DNA from: Paracoccaceae bacterium | GTDB lineage: Bacteria; Pseudomonadota; Alphaproteobacteria; Rhodobacterales; Rhodobacteraceae | NCBI GenBank assembly: GCA_002708925.1 | Contig: PAPN01000021.1 | Coordinates: 26,407 to 90,406 of the forward strand | Direction of reading: 5' to 3' | Length of the DNA stretch: 64,000 bases | Part shown: in pieces, positions 35,268 to 43,804 of the stretch | How the letters are laid out: every line of letters starts with the position of its first letter | Numbering within the stretch: the first letter of the stretch is position 1 | Translations under genes and position numbers: made by a program | Notes under the pieces: generated by a model | Seen by the model: the letters and a program-made list of their open reading frames with translations, nothing else | What the model was told of the DNA's origin: nothing | The model's database searches: none

Positions 35268-35290
35268 GAGTATTTGAAGAGCAAAGAAGC
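35268..35290 (-). repeat. Copy 4 of the dispersed intergenic element
   Basis: On the minus strand: GCTTCTTTGCTCTTCAAAT then ACTC, between the lyase terminator and the end of the Lrp gene. Confidence 0.45.
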
Positions 35291-35293
35291 GGG

Positions 35294-35746
35294 TCAGGCG
35301 CGGTCGTCCTTGGGGGAGCCCATCACGACAAAAGAGGTGATCGCCGCCACCTGAGGCAAAGTGCCCAGAACGTCAGTGTGGAACCGTTTGTAGGCCACCA
35401 GATCGGCGGCCTCGATGCGCAGAAGGTATTCGCGCTCGCCGGTGATGTTGTGACATTCACGGACCTCGGGGGCCAGTGCGATGGAGCGTTCGAAGCTTTC
35501 CTGTGCGTCTTTGGTGTGCCTGCTGAGCCCCACCGTGACATAGGCCACGAACCCCCCCCCCATGGCCTGCGGGTTCAGCACGGCACGGTAGCCCGAAATC
35601 ACCCCGGCGCGCTCGAGCTCTTGTACCCGGCGCAGGCAGGCCGATGGCGACAGGCCGACGCGCTCGGCCAGTTCAAGGTTACTGATCCGCCCATCCCGAG
35701 ACAGGTGGCGCAATATTTCCTGATTTTTATGGTCTATCTTCGTCAT
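35294..35746 (-). CDS. Lrp/AsnC family transcriptional regulator
   Basis: 150 residues: HTH (LRHLSRDGRISNLELAERV, GLSPSACLRRVQELE) and RAM domain (ECHNITGEREYLLRIEA). Divergent from the LysE-type exporter with 72 bases between starts, so it probably activates export in response to an amino acid, as Lrp-type and LysG-type regulators do. The start at 35746 (MTKIDHKNQ) is chosen over a 10-residue longer form. Confidence 0.9.
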   Translation of the reverse strand: MTKIDHKNQEILRHLSRDGRISNLELAERVGLSPSACLRRVQELERAGVISGYRAVLNPQAMGGGFVAYVTVGLSRHTKDAQESFERSIALAPEVRECHNITGEREYLLRIEAADLVAYKRFHTDVLGTLPQVAAITSFVVMGSPKDDRA

Positions 35747-35818
35747 TTGTTGTGAATTTTGCCTGATGATCGTCAAGTTTTCAATTTCAATGCGTCAGTT
35801 CCGCAATATTCAAGTGCA

Positions 35819-36406
35819 ATGAGTTATGACATACTGACCGCGCTTGCGGGATTTGCCTTTGTGACTTCGATCACGCCCGGACCGAACAACCTGATGCTGA
35901 TGGCGTCGGGGGCGAATTACGGATTTCGCCGCTCCATTCCGCATATGCTGGGGATCGGGATCGGGTTTACGGTGATGGTGATCGTCGTGGGCCTGGGGCT
36001 GATGCAGGTTTTCGATGCTCTGCCGCTGAGCTATGTGATTCTGAAATACGCGGGCATGGCCTATCTGTTGTGGCTGGCCTGGAAGATCGCCACGTCAGAG
36101 ATGCCCGGCACGCGTGCCGCTCAGGGACGCCCGATGAGATTCATTGAGGCTGCATTGTTTCAGTGGGTCAACCCCAAGGCCTGGCAGATGGCGCTGACCG
36201 CGATCACGCTTTATGCGCCCGAGCGGACGTTTGTGTCGATCCTGCTGGTGGGCGGGGTTTTTGGCATGATCAACCTGCCCAGCGTCAGCACCTGGACCGT
36301 TCTGGGGCAGCAGATGCGGCGCATCCTGTCCAGCCGCCGTCGGCTGATCGCATTCAATTGGACGATGGCGCTACTTCTTGTGGCGACTCTGGTTCCGGTC
36401 ATGTAA
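35819..36406 (+). CDS. LysE family amino-acid exporter
   Basis: 195-residue inner-membrane exporter with about six transmembrane segments. Family motif TSITPGPNNLMLMASGANYGF near the N-terminus (shown in two parts: SITPGPNNLML and GANYGFRRS), and FQWVNPKAWQMAL in the middle. Exports amino acids or derivatives; substrate not readable. The ATG at 35819 is preferred over a TTG at 35759, since MSYDILTALAGFAF matches family starts. Nine bases before the next gene. Confidence 0.88.
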   Translation: MSYDILTALAGFAFVTSITPGPNNLMLMASGANYGFRRSIPHMLGIGIGFTVMVIVVGLGLMQVFDALPLSYVILKYAGMAYLLWLAWKIATSEMPGTRAAQGRPMRFIEAALFQWVNPKAWQMALTAITLYAPERTFVSILLVGGVFGMINLPSVSTWTVLGQQMRRILSSRRRLIAFNWTMALLLVATLVPVM

Positions 36407-36415
36407 CGTGGGGGA

Positions 36416-37033
36416 ATGCACCTGACTTGTTTGCATACGGCTCATGTCCATTGCGCCACGTTTGACGGCCTGAGGGACCGGATCACTCCGGGCACCGAGA
36501 TTGAGCACATCGTTCGCAAGGATTGGCTGGAACGGGCGCAATCCGGCATTGATGCCACGCTGGAGGCCGAAGTCACCGCTCAGATCTCTGCCATCGAAAC
36601 CCCGGTGATCTGCACCTGCACCACCCTGGGCAAAGTGGCCGAGGCAGCGGGGGCCATCCGCATCGACCGGCCGATGATGCAGCGGGCGGCCGAAACCGCC
36701 GGAGATGTGCTGCTGGCCTATGCGCTCAAATCTACCGAGACCCCCAGCAACGATCTGCTGCGCGAGGAAATGGAGAAGGCGCGCAGCCCCTATCAGATCG
36801 CGCCCCTGTTGCTGGACCGGCACTGGCCTTTGTTCGAATCCGGGCGGCCTCATGCTTTTGCCCGCGGGATCGCGATGGATATTCGTGCCGCCCTGACGCA
36901 GCGCAGTGGGATACGCGCGGTTGTGCTGGCCCAGGCCTCGATGGCGGGGGCGGCGATGTTGCTGTCGGATCTGAACGTGCCGGTGCTGGCCTCGCCGGTA
37001 CTGGCGCTCAAGGCTGGGCTGTCGCAGCTATAG
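36416..37033 (+). CDS. Aspartate/glutamate racemase-like protein with only one candidate catalytic Cys
   Basis: 205-residue protein. PVICTCTTLGKVAEAAG (~residue 63) resembles the first catalytic-Cys loop of Asp/Glu racemases, and the later VVLAQASMAGAA (~170) aligns with the second loop, where Cys is replaced by Ala. The replacement argues against classical two-base racemisation. It lies 9 bases after lysE, probably in one operon, hinting at amino-acid-related chemistry. Ribosome site GGGGGA. Confidence 0.6.
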   Translation: MHLTCLHTAHVHCATFDGLRDRITPGTEIEHIVRKDWLERAQSGIDATLEAEVTAQISAIETPVICTCTTLGKVAEAAGAIRIDRPMMQRAAETAGDVLLAYALKSTETPSNDLLREEMEKARSPYQIAPLLLDRHWPLFESGRPHAFARGIAMDIRAALTQRSGIRAVVLAQASMAGAAMLLSDLNVPVLASPVLALKAGLSQL

Positions 37034-37135
37034 GCCGCACGCCTCTGGCCCGAATTGCAGCCCTGAAATCATGCTGTGTTGCATCCGGACGCTGGGGAAG
37101 CCATATATCACCCCAACCACGGTGGAGAACGATGC

Positions 37136-38098
37136 ATGACCAACTACCTCGACTTTGAACGCCCGCTGGCAGAAATCGAAGGCAAGGCCGAAGAGCTGCG
37201 GGCCATGGCCCGCCAGAACGAGGAAATGGACATCGAGGACCAGGCCGCCGCGCTGGACAAAAAAGCCGACGAGCTGCTGCGGGATCTGTACAAGAACCTG
37301 ACCCCCTGGCGCAAATGTCAGGTGGCCCGTCACCCCGAACGTCCGCATTGCAAGGACTATATCGACGCGCTGTTCACCGAATACACTCCCCTGGCCGGGG
37401 ACCGGAACTTTGCCGACGATCACGCCGTCATGGGCGGGCTGGCCCGGTTCGAGGACACCCCCGTCATGGTGATCGGCCATGAAAAGGGCAATGACACCAA
37501 ATCCCGGATCGAACGGAATTTCGGCATGGCCCGCCCCGAGGGCTATCGCAAGGCCGTCCGCCTGATGGAGATGGCCGATAAATTCGGCCTGCCGGTGATC
37601 ACCCTGGTGGACACTGCCGGGGCCTATCCGGGCAAGGGCGCAGAAGAGCGCGGCCAATCCGAGGCCATCGCCCGCAGCACCGAAAAATGCCTGCAAATCG
37701 GCGTGCCTCTGGTCAGCGTGATCATTGGCGAGGGCGGCTCGGGTGGGGCTGTGGCCTTTGCCACGGCGAACCGCGTGGCGATGCTGGAACATTCGGTTTA
37801 TTCCGTGATCTCGCCCGAAGGCTGCGCCTCGATCCTGTGGAAAGACGCCGACAAAATGCGCGAAGCCGCCGAGGCCCTGCGCCTGACTGCGCAGGATCTG
37901 AAAAACCTGGGCGTCTGCGATCGCATCATCCCCGAACCCATGGGTGGCGCGCATCGCGATCGCCCCCGGATCATTGCCGATGTGGGCAAGCAGATCGCGC
38001 AGATGCTGGCCGAGCTGAACGGAAAATCCGGCAAGAAACTGATTGCGGATCGCCGCACCAAATTCCTGGAACTGGGCAAGAAGGGCCTGGCGGCCTAA
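37136..38098 (+). CDS. accA: Acetyl-CoA carboxylase carboxyltransferase subunit alpha
   Basis: 320-residue subunit that with AccD transfers CO2 from carboxybiotin to acetyl-CoA, the first step of fatty acid synthesis. N-terminal coil [21 protein letters not shown], then [46 protein letters not shown] (seen as VDTAGAYPG and [10 protein letters not shown]) and [11 protein letters not shown]. The start at 37136 has GGAGA. Four-base convergent stop overlap (CTAA) with the next gene. Confidence 0.97.
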   Translation: MTNYLDFERPLAEIEGKAEELRAMARQNEEMDIEDQAAALDKKADELLRDLYKNLTPWRKCQVARHPERPHCKDYIDALFTEYTPLAGDRNFADDHAVMGGLARFEDTPVMVIGHEKGNDTKSRIERNFGMARPEGYRKAVRLMEMADKFGLPVITLVDTAGAYPGKGAEERGQSEAIARSTEKCLQIGVPLVSVIIGEGGSGGAVAFATANRVAMLEHSVYSVISPEGCASILWKDADKMREAAEALRLTAQDLKNLGVCDRIIPEPMGGAHRDRPRIIADVGKQIAQMLAELNGKSGKKLIADRRTKFLELGKKGLAA

Positions 38099-38661
38099 CT
38101 GTGGATGATCGCCTCGATCCCCAACGAGGCGATCAGACGGTAGTAGCCAAACAGCACCGCGACAAAGAACACGATCAGGATCAGTTCGTGTTTGAAGTGA
38201 TGCGCGTGGAAAAACGCGCGGTCGCGGTGGTGCAGCACATCCATCAGCTCGTCTCCGAAACGGATGGACAGGAAAGTCCCGGCCACAGACAGCACAACGA
38301 TCCCCCAATAGGGCCAGGGCGTCAGGACAATCTGGTGCAGCAGCCGCGTCAGCAGCGTCGTCTCATAATACTGCGGCGCCCAGAACAGCACTGCGGCGTT
38401 CAGCCCGATGGCGATGGCCCAGACGGCCAGCTCGGACAGGACCATGCGAATGCCAAACAGCAGGCGAAGCGGGAAATCCAGCAGGAACCCGGCATCGGCA
38501 ACGGGCGTGCACAGGACGAAAAAGCTCCAGGTCAGGCCAGCCGCGATGCCCCCGGTTGCGAAATCGTATTTCAGCCCCAGATACAGGAAATACCCCACCA
38601 GCAAAGCGCAGAGCGCGGCGAATTTCAAAATGACTTGGGTCTTGGGATGCGAGTCGGTCAT
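38095..38661 (-). CDS. Polytopic membrane protein of unknown function
   Basis: 188 residues with about five transmembrane segments (for example [67 protein letters not shown]) and a His-rich cytoplasmic or periplasmic loop [16 protein letters not shown] that could bind metal. Not recognised. Converges on accA with a four-base overlap. Confidence 0.65.
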   Translation of the reverse strand: MTDSHPKTQVILKFAALCALLVGYFLYLGLKYDFATGGIAAGLTWSFFVLCTPVADAGFLLDFPLRLLFGIRMVLSELAVWAIAIGLNAAVLFWAPQYYETTLLTRLLHQIVLTPWPYWGIVVLSVAGTFLSIRFGDELMDVLHHRDRAFFHAHHFKHELILIVFFVAVLFGYYRLIASLGIEAIIHS

Positions 38662-38701
38662 GTCGCTGATCTTGCGCCGTTTTTGCCGGGACGCAAGGGG
38701 C

Positions 38702-39349
38702 CTAGCTGGCCAGCATCTTCAAACCCTGCGTGACATCCGAGCGCACCGCCAGGCGCAGCCCCGGTTCGTCCCCGGCCTTCAATGCGGCGATGATCAGCCG
38801 GTGGTATTGCGGCGGCTCTTTGCGGCGCAGACGGCCGTACAACGCGCGCATCGTCGGCCCCAGTTGCAGCCACACCGTTTCCGCCATGGCCAGCATCGCA
38901 GGGGCCTGCGCCCGCAGATAAAGTGTCCGGTGAAATTCCAGATTCGTGCGGATATAGCCGACAGCATCCTGATTGGTGACCATCTCGGACACGGTGTTGT
39001 TGATGCTTTGTAGCCGGTCGATCAGCGCCATATGCGCCCGCGGCAGGGCGCGGCTGGCCAGTTCGACCTCTAGCAAGGCGCGCAGAACCGCCAGTTCCTC
39101 GATCCGTTCATTGCTTAGCTCTGGGGTGGACACCCGCCCCGAGCTGGACATCTGCAACGCCCCCTCGGCCACCAGCCGGTTCACCGCCTCGCGCGCAGGA
39201 GTCATCGACACGTCGAATTCGCGGCCCACCCCGCGCAGGGTCAGCGCCTCCCCCGGAGCGATCTCTCCATGCAGAATCCGGCCGCGCAAACCGCGATACA
39301 CGCGTTCATGCGCCGATGTATTCGGATCTGGGCGGGTCGAAACGAGCAT
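38702..39349 (-). CDS. GntR family (FCD-type) transcriptional regulator
   Basis: 215-residue repressor: N-terminal winged HTH (VYRGLRGRILHGEIAPGEALT, FDVSMTPAREAVNRLVAEGAL) and an all-helical FCD ligand domain (ELAVLRALLEVELASRALP, EFHRTLYLRAQ). A GTG two codons upstream (39355) is an alternative start; ATG at 39349 chosen. The palindrome TTGTGATCACAA begins 7 bases upstream of the start, fitting autorepression. Neighbouring genes do not reveal the metabolite. Confidence 0.88.
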   Translation of the reverse strand: MLVSTRPDPNTSAHERVYRGLRGRILHGEIAPGEALTLRGVGREFDVSMTPAREAVNRLVAEGALQMSSSGRVSTPELSNERIEELAVLRALLEVELASRALPRAHMALIDRLQSINNTVSEMVTNQDAVGYIRTNLEFHRTLYLRAQAPAMLAMAETVWLQLGPTMRALYGRLRRKEPPQYHRLIIAALKAGDEPGLRLAVRSDVTQGLKMLAS

Positions 39350-39355
39350 AGCCAC

Positions 39356-39367
39356 TTGTGATCACAA
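39356..39367. promoter_or_regulatory. Palindromic operator abutting the gntR start
   Basis: TTGTGATCACAA, a 12-bp perfect palindrome immediately upstream of the GntR-family gene and between it and the metallopeptidase gene end. Size and symmetry fit an FCD-type GntR dimer; inferred. Confidence 0.55.
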
Positions 39368-39384
39368 ATCGGGGTGCCGTCAAT

Positions 39385-40071
39385 CTAGAACCGATAGCGA
39401 TGCAAATAACTGCCCTGATCGCGCAGCCATTTTCGCGCGGTCTCATGCGGGCCATGAATGCGCGCCACCGTGTCCCAGAAGGCCTGCGAGTGGTTCATCT
39501 CCGCCAGATGGGCCACCTCATGCGCGGCGACATAAGACAGGATTTCGGGCGGAGCCATGATCAACCGCCACGAATACATCAGCCGCCCCTGCGACGAACA
39601 CGATCCCCAGCGCGACCGCGTATCGCGAATCGTCAGACCTGTGTAATCGCGCCCCAAACGCGCCGCAAAATGATCCGAGGCCGCCGCCAGCCGATCACGC
39701 GCCAGCTCGCGCAGCCAGCCCTGCACACGCGGGGCGGCGCGCTCGGCCTGACCCGGCAGGCCCAGGCGGTCCTCTTGCAGCACGACCCGCCGCCCCGGCA
39801 CCATTTCCAGCCGCCGCATTTGCCCCTCGACCGGGATTTCCACGCCGGGGGCAACCGGGATCAGATCGGGCTGCCGGCCCAGGTGGCCGCGAATCCAGTC
39901 AGCCTTTTCATGCGCGAATTCCAGCGCCTCGGCCTCCTGCACACCATGGGGCAGCGTCATCACCACACGCCCGTCCAGCCCCGACACGCGCAAAGATATC
40001 CGCCGCGCCCGCGCGGATCTGCGCAAATGCACCGAAATCGGGGGGTTGCCGGGCAGGACATGATGTCCCAT
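39385..40071 (-). CDS. YgjP/SprT-like M48-type metallopeptidase domain protein
   Basis: 228-residue protein of the YgjP (DUF45) family with the zinc motif HEVAHLAEMNHSQAFW near residue 180 and the preceding TRSRWGSCSSQGRL block. Predicted metal-dependent hydrolase acting in the cytoplasm; substrate unknown. GGAGGCG precedes the start. Confidence 0.88.
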   Translation of the reverse strand: MGHHVLPGNPPISVHLRRSARARRISLRVSGLDGRVVMTLPHGVQEAEALEFAHEKADWIRGHLGRQPDLIPVAPGVEIPVEGQMRRLEMVPGRRVVLQEDRLGLPGQAERAAPRVQGWLRELARDRLAAASDHFAARLGRDYTGLTIRDTRSRWGSCSSQGRLMYSWRLIMAPPEILSYVAAHEVAHLAEMNHSQAFWDTVARIHGPHETARKWLRDQGSYLHRYRF

Positions 40072-40188
40072 ATCGCCTCCTGTCTGCGAATCCTGTTGTA
40101 AGCCGCGAAAGCCTTTGACACACAGGGCCTGTTATGGCAGTTGGCGCGGATCGTCGACAAGACCACATGGATCAAGAGGGGATTACCC

Positions 40189-40512
40189 ATGCCTAAGGAA
40201 GAATGGGGCACCAAACGCGTCTGCCCAACCACCGGCAAGCGGTTTTATGACCTGAACAAAAACCCGATCGTCAGCCCCTATACCGGCGAGATCGTTGAAA
40301 CCGACTCGACCAAGAGCCGCATGATCGCCGCAGATGCCGAAGATGCGGCCACCAAGAAAATGCGCGAAGCCGAATCCGACAGCGAAGCCGATGTTCTGGA
40401 CGACGACGTCGATGTCGAGCTGGACGACGATCTGCTGGATGATGAAGACGATGATAACGTCTCGCTGGACGAGCTGGCAGACGTTGCATCCGACGACAAC
40501 GACGACTCGTAA
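40189..40512 (+). CDS. TIGR02300 family protein with acidic tail
   Basis: 107 residues. N-terminus MPKEEWGTKRVCPTTGKRFYDLNKNPIVSP is the conserved TIGR02300 block, followed by PYTGE. The C-terminal half is almost all Asp/Glu (DDDVDVELDDDLLDDEDDD). Function unknown but widespread in alphaproteobacteria. The start at 40189 has GAGGGG. The last gene before tRNA-Ala. Confidence 0.88.
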   Translation: MPKEEWGTKRVCPTTGKRFYDLNKNPIVSPYTGEIVETDSTKSRMIAADAEDAATKKMREAESDSEADVLDDDVDVELDDDLLDDEDDDNVSLDELADVASDDNDDS

Positions 40513-40553
40513 TCGCGCCATCATAAAAAGTTTCCAGGGGCGGAATTTTCCGC

Positions 40554-40582
40554 TTGATCCCGCCCCCGGCTTCCCATAGATA
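40554..40582 (+). promoter_or_regulatory. Predicted promoter of tRNA-Ala
   Basis: TTGATC (40554-40559) and TAGATA (40577-40582) spaced by 17 bases, 33 bases before the tRNA. Confidence 0.45.
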
Positions 40583-40614
40583 GCGGCGCACGGGCCAAGA
40601 TGGCCCACAGGTTT

Positions 40615-40690
40615 GGGGCCTTAGCTCAGCTGGGAGAGCGCCTGCATGGCATGCAGGAGGTCAGCGGTTCGATCCCGCTAGGCTCCACCA
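40615..40690 (+). tRNA. tRNA-Ala (anticodon GGC)
   Basis: 76-base cloverleaf. Acceptor stem GGGGCCT/AGGCTCC contains the alanine identity pair G3:U70; anticodon arm CCTGC-ATGGCAT-GCAGG gives GGC; T-loop GGTTCGATCC; CCA encoded. No integrase or att-like repeat follows it. Confidence 0.97.
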
Positions 40691-40843
40691 AATCCTCTAT
40701 AAAATTGTCGTTTAACCTGCCCTAGGGCAGAAGACCCGCGCCCCGTGCAACAGGTCTCTGAGCCGGGAAATCCCACGCATCGACAGCGCGTTTGACAGAC
40801 GCTGCCCAAAACGATTTCCTGCGTCAAAAGCCGGAGATCGCCC

Positions 40844-41554
40844 ATGCAACGCTTTGAAACGATACGCTACGATCTGAAGGATCGGGTCGCCGTTATTACG
40901 CTGAACCGACCCGAGGTTTTGAATGCCTTGTCGCGCCGGATGCGCAGCGAACTGGCGGCGGCCATACGGCAGGGGCACGCGGATCCGGACTGCCGCGCCA
41001 TCGTGCTTACGGGCGCAGGCCAGCGCGCTTTTTGCGTTGGTATGGACATGAAAGCGCCCCCCGCCCCCGCAGGCACCCCCGCGCCCGATTGCCCCATGCA
41101 GGCGCTGGCGGCCTGTGACTGCCCTGTCATCGCGGCGATCAACGGTTTTGCCATCACCGGCGGGCTGGAGCTGGCACTGGGGTGCGATCTGATTCTGGCT
41201 GCGGACACCGCCAGCTTTACCGACACCCACGCACGGATCGGCGCTCTGCCCGGCTGGGGGCTGTCGCAACGGCTGTCGCGCCGGATCGGGCTGCCCCGCG
41301 CCCAGCAGATGCACCTGACCGCCGCACGTATTGACGCACAGACAGCTCTGAACTGGGGCCTGGCCCAGCAAGTGACTCCTCTGCCCGATCTGCTGCCTGC
41401 CGCGACCTCTCTGGCCCAAGAGATGGCCCAGCACGATCCGGCAATCATCGCCGAGCTGAAGCGGCTGGCCCGTCAGGGCCATGAAATGCCGCTACAGGAC
41501 GCCCTAACGCTGGAGGCACAGGCCGCAGCCGCATGGAGAGACCGGCCAGCCTAG
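40844..41554 (+). CDS. Enoyl-CoA hydratase/isomerase family protein
   Basis: 236-residue crotonase. The oxyanion-hole and first catalytic region is intact (INGFAITGGLELALGCDL, ~105). At the second catalytic position the usual PE is replaced by TH in SFTDTHARIGALPGWGLSQRL (seen as DTHARIGALPG), a variant found in some enoyl-CoA hydratase-like families. It may therefore hydrate differently or act on another acyl-CoA. CCGGAG precedes the start. It converges on the dehydrogenase gene with a four-base CTAG overlap and lies at the edge of the box cluster, but has no box-type operator. Confidence 0.82.
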   Translation: MQRFETIRYDLKDRVAVITLNRPEVLNALSRRMRSELAAAIRQGHADPDCRAIVLTGAGQRAFCVGMDMKAPPAPAGTPAPDCPMQALAACDCPVIAAINGFAITGGLELALGCDLILAADTASFTDTHARIGALPGWGLSQRLSRRIGLPRAQQMHLTAARIDAQTALNWGLAQQVTPLPDLLPAATSLAQEMAQHDPAIIAELKRLARQGHEMPLQDALTLEAQAAAAWRDRPA

Positions 41555-42759
41555 CCCTCTGCCGCGAAACAGGGGGCCGGGCGCCACATTGCAGGGTCTT
41601 CTTGTTGTAAAACGCGCAGCGCCCGCAGAATGTTCTGTGCGCCCAACTGATCGGCAAATGTCGCGATGCCCCCGCAATCTGCCGGAACCCCCAGAACCCG
41701 CACGCTGATCAGATCCAGATCTGCGGGGGCGACACCGTTTTCGACCATCCAGCCTGCCTCGTTCATCAGCGCCAGCAGAATCCGCAGCCTCAGAGTGTCT
41801 GCGTCAAATACACGGGTAGCGACGCCGGCAAAATACGCCTCTTCACGGCACAGATCCTCGACCAGCGGATCAATCACTTTGCCGCCCCCCCCAGGATAGC
41901 GATACCAGCCGACGCCCGCCTTTTTGCCCAGACGCCCCTCTTGCACCGCGCGGTCGGCGATCAGGCTGTAGCGCCGCGCCGGATCGGGCTGGCGGCGCTG
42001 TCGCAGCGCATAGGCCACATCGGTGCCGATCAGATCCTGCGCCTCATAGGGGCCCATGGCAAATCCGAACAGCTCCAGCGCCTCGTCGATGTCCCAGGGT
42101 GTTGCGCCCTCCAGCAGCAACAGGTCGGCCACATCCAGCATGTGCATTTGCAGCCGCTGCGACACGAACCCCAATGCCGGAGCCCTGAGCACGCAACGCC
42201 CCAGCCGCGCCGCCAGAGCATTGGCCGATGCAACCGCGTATTCCGTGGCCTCGTCCGCCCCCGCCAGTTCCAAAATCCCCGCCCCGTGATTGGCCCCCAG
42301 CAGGCGCGCAGGATGGGTGGTTTGCGCACGCAGCGCAGACAGATCCGCCCCCGCCAGATTAACCATAAACAAGTCCGCCTGCGGTGCCTTGGCGGTGATC
42401 TTCTGCAACAGCGCGGCCTTTTCATCCAAAGGTCCGGCCCCACAATCGACGATGACCGCGCATTCCGTCAGATCGTCCAGCCGGGCGGTCAGGCGGACAT
42501 TCTTGGGGATGCGCCCTTGCATGTTGCGGGTCAGGAAGAACGTGGCGCGCTCCAGGCTGGCGGCGTCCTCTTCCAGGAAAACGGCGTCCAGCCCGCTCTG
42601 CGCCACCTGAACGGCCAGCCCCAGGCCCGCAGCCCCGCCGACCACACCGATTTTTCCGGACAGTTCCAGCGCCCCGGCAGGCCGCCCAAGCCCCGCCACA
42701 TGCGCCCGGTTCCGCGCACGCGTCACATCGTCCAAATCAGAGATCAGAGGGATTTTCAC
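41551..42759 (-). CDS. 3-hydroxyacyl-CoA dehydrogenase family protein
   Basis: 402 residues. N-terminal Rossmann region IGVVGGAAGLGLAVQVAQSG (~38), a degenerate substrate loop ending LGANHGAGILELAG, then the C-terminal helical domain (GFVSQRLQMHMLDVADLLLLEGATP; AMGPYEAQDLIGTDVAY) and a second C-terminal repeat. The usual HFFNP-type His motif is altered. The start is GTG at 42759, 13 bases after the boxR stop, so it is co-transcribed with boxR and likely processes the acyl-CoA from benzoyl-CoA ring cleavage. Confidence 0.8.
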   Translation of the reverse strand: MKIPLISDLDDVTRARNRAHVAGLGRPAGALELSGKIGVVGGAAGLGLAVQVAQSGLDAVFLEEDAASLERATFFLTRNMQGRIPKNVRLTARLDDLTECAVIVDCGAGPLDEKAALLQKITAKAPQADLFMVNLAGADLSALRAQTTHPARLLGANHGAGILELAGADEATEYAVASANALAARLGRCVLRAPALGFVSQRLQMHMLDVADLLLLEGATPWDIDEALELFGFAMGPYEAQDLIGTDVAYALRQRRQPDPARRYSLIADRAVQEGRLGKKAGVGWYRYPGGGGKVIDPLVEDLCREEAYFAGVATRVFDADTLRLRILLALMNEAGWMVENGVAPADLDLISVRVLGVPADCGGIATFADQLGAQNILRALRVLQQEDPAMWRPAPCFAAEG

Positions 42760-42772
42760 GCGGTCCCGCCCG

Positions 42773-43690
42773 TCATCCCAGGAACTTGTTGTCCTTTATC
42801 AGCGCCAGCAGCTCGGCCAAGGACTGATCCAGCGCCTTGCCCGACGTGTCCAGACTGACCTGCGCCTTTTCATACAGCGCCTCGCGGCTGGTCAGGATCG
42901 CCTTCAGCTCTTTCATCGCTTCGGGATTGTCGGCCATCGGGCGAGTGTCGCCCTGCGCCTGAACGCGCTCCATATGTTCCAGGGGCGAGGCCTTGACCCA
43001 AATGGTATGGAAGCGATTCAACAGCGTCGTATAGGTGTCCGGCGCGGCCACGATCCCGCCCGCAACGGCCAGGATCATCGTGTCATGCGTCTGCACCACG
43101 CGGGTGACGGCCTGCGCCTCTAGCTTACGGTATCCTTCCTGACCATAAAGCGCCATGACCTCATTCACGGGCATTCCGGATTGTTCTTCGATTTCGCGGT
43201 TCAGCTCGACAAAGGGGATATTCAGCGCCTGCCCGGCCCGCTGGCCCAGCGTGGATTTCCCAGCGCCGCGCAGACCGATCAGACAAATCCGCTGCGCCCG
43301 CATTTCCTGCGCGCTTTCGGGGCGCAGCAGGTGCATCACCCGCTGGCGCGTTTCCGTGTTGGCCGAGCGGTACAGATCCGACACATGCAGCGCCTCGGAA
43401 TTCCAGGGGTCGTCCTCGGTCATCAGCCATTCGATACGGTGATCCAATGCGATGGCCACCCGCTGCAACAGCCCGATCGAGATATTACCCTCTCCGGCCT
43501 CAAGCTGCGCCAGATAACGCGGAGAGACCCCCGAGATTTCAGACAGAACCCGGCGCGGGATGCCCTTGCGTTCCCGCGCTTTGCGAACCCGCTCTCCTAC
43601 GCGGGTGATCAGGGTGCGAACCTCGTCCTCGCCCAAGGAGCGGGATTCACTGGGGGTAGATTCCCCCCGGAAGTTCGTAATTTCACCCAT
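42773..43690 (-). CDS. boxR: Benzoyl-CoA-responsive regulator BoxR (HTH plus shikimate kinase-like domain)
   Basis: 305 residues. N-terminal HTH_XRE domain (RVRKARERKGIPRRVLSEISG, SPRYLAQLEAGEGN; residues ~33-85) fused to a C-terminal shikimate-kinase-like domain with P-loop ICLIGLRGAGKSTLG (~137). This exact fusion defines BzdR/BoxR repressors, which bind benzoyl-CoA. It sits within the box cluster downstream of the thioesterase gene and has its own operator pair in the 114-base gap upstream. Confidence 0.93.
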   Translation of the reverse strand: MGEITNFRGESTPSESRSLGEDEVRTLITRVGERVRKARERKGIPRRVLSEISGVSPRYLAQLEAGEGNISIGLLQRVAIALDHRIEWLMTEDDPWNSEALHVSDLYRSANTETRQRVMHLLRPESAQEMRAQRICLIGLRGAGKSTLGQRAGQALNIPFVELNREIEEQSGMPVNEVMALYGQEGYRKLEAQAVTRVVQTHDTMILAVAGGIVAAPDTYTTLLNRFHTIWVKASPLEHMERVQAQGDTRPMADNPEAMKELKAILTSREALYEKAQVSLDTSGKALDQSLAELLALIKDNKFLG

Positions 43691-43705
43691 ATTGCCCTTG
43701 CCTTA

Positions 43706-43749
43706 TGCGGAATAGCGCAAAAAGCCCAAAATCTATGCACTATAGTTCA
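43706..43749. promoter_or_regulatory. BoxR-type operator pair upstream of boxR
   Basis: TGCGGAATAGCGCA (43706-43719) and TGCACTATAGTTCA (43736-43749), 30 bases apart start to start. Both are 14-bp inverted repeats of the same form as those at 48891, 51964 and 53134. The second contains TATAGT on the minus strand, so it could cover a -10 box. Confidence 0.6.
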
Positions 43750-43804
43750 CACGATAGCGCGTCTTCCGGACCTTGTGCAAATTATTTCGACAAGCCGCAA
43801 GGGG

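Noticed and set aside
40278..40499. Serine-rich 73-codon minus-strand frame
   Set aside because: Artefact of the Asp/Glu-coding repeats of the TIGR02300 gene read backwards.
40615..40843. Possible genomic-island attachment site at tRNA-Ala
   Set aside because: No integrase, no repeat of the tRNA 3' end and no phage genes were seen downstream.
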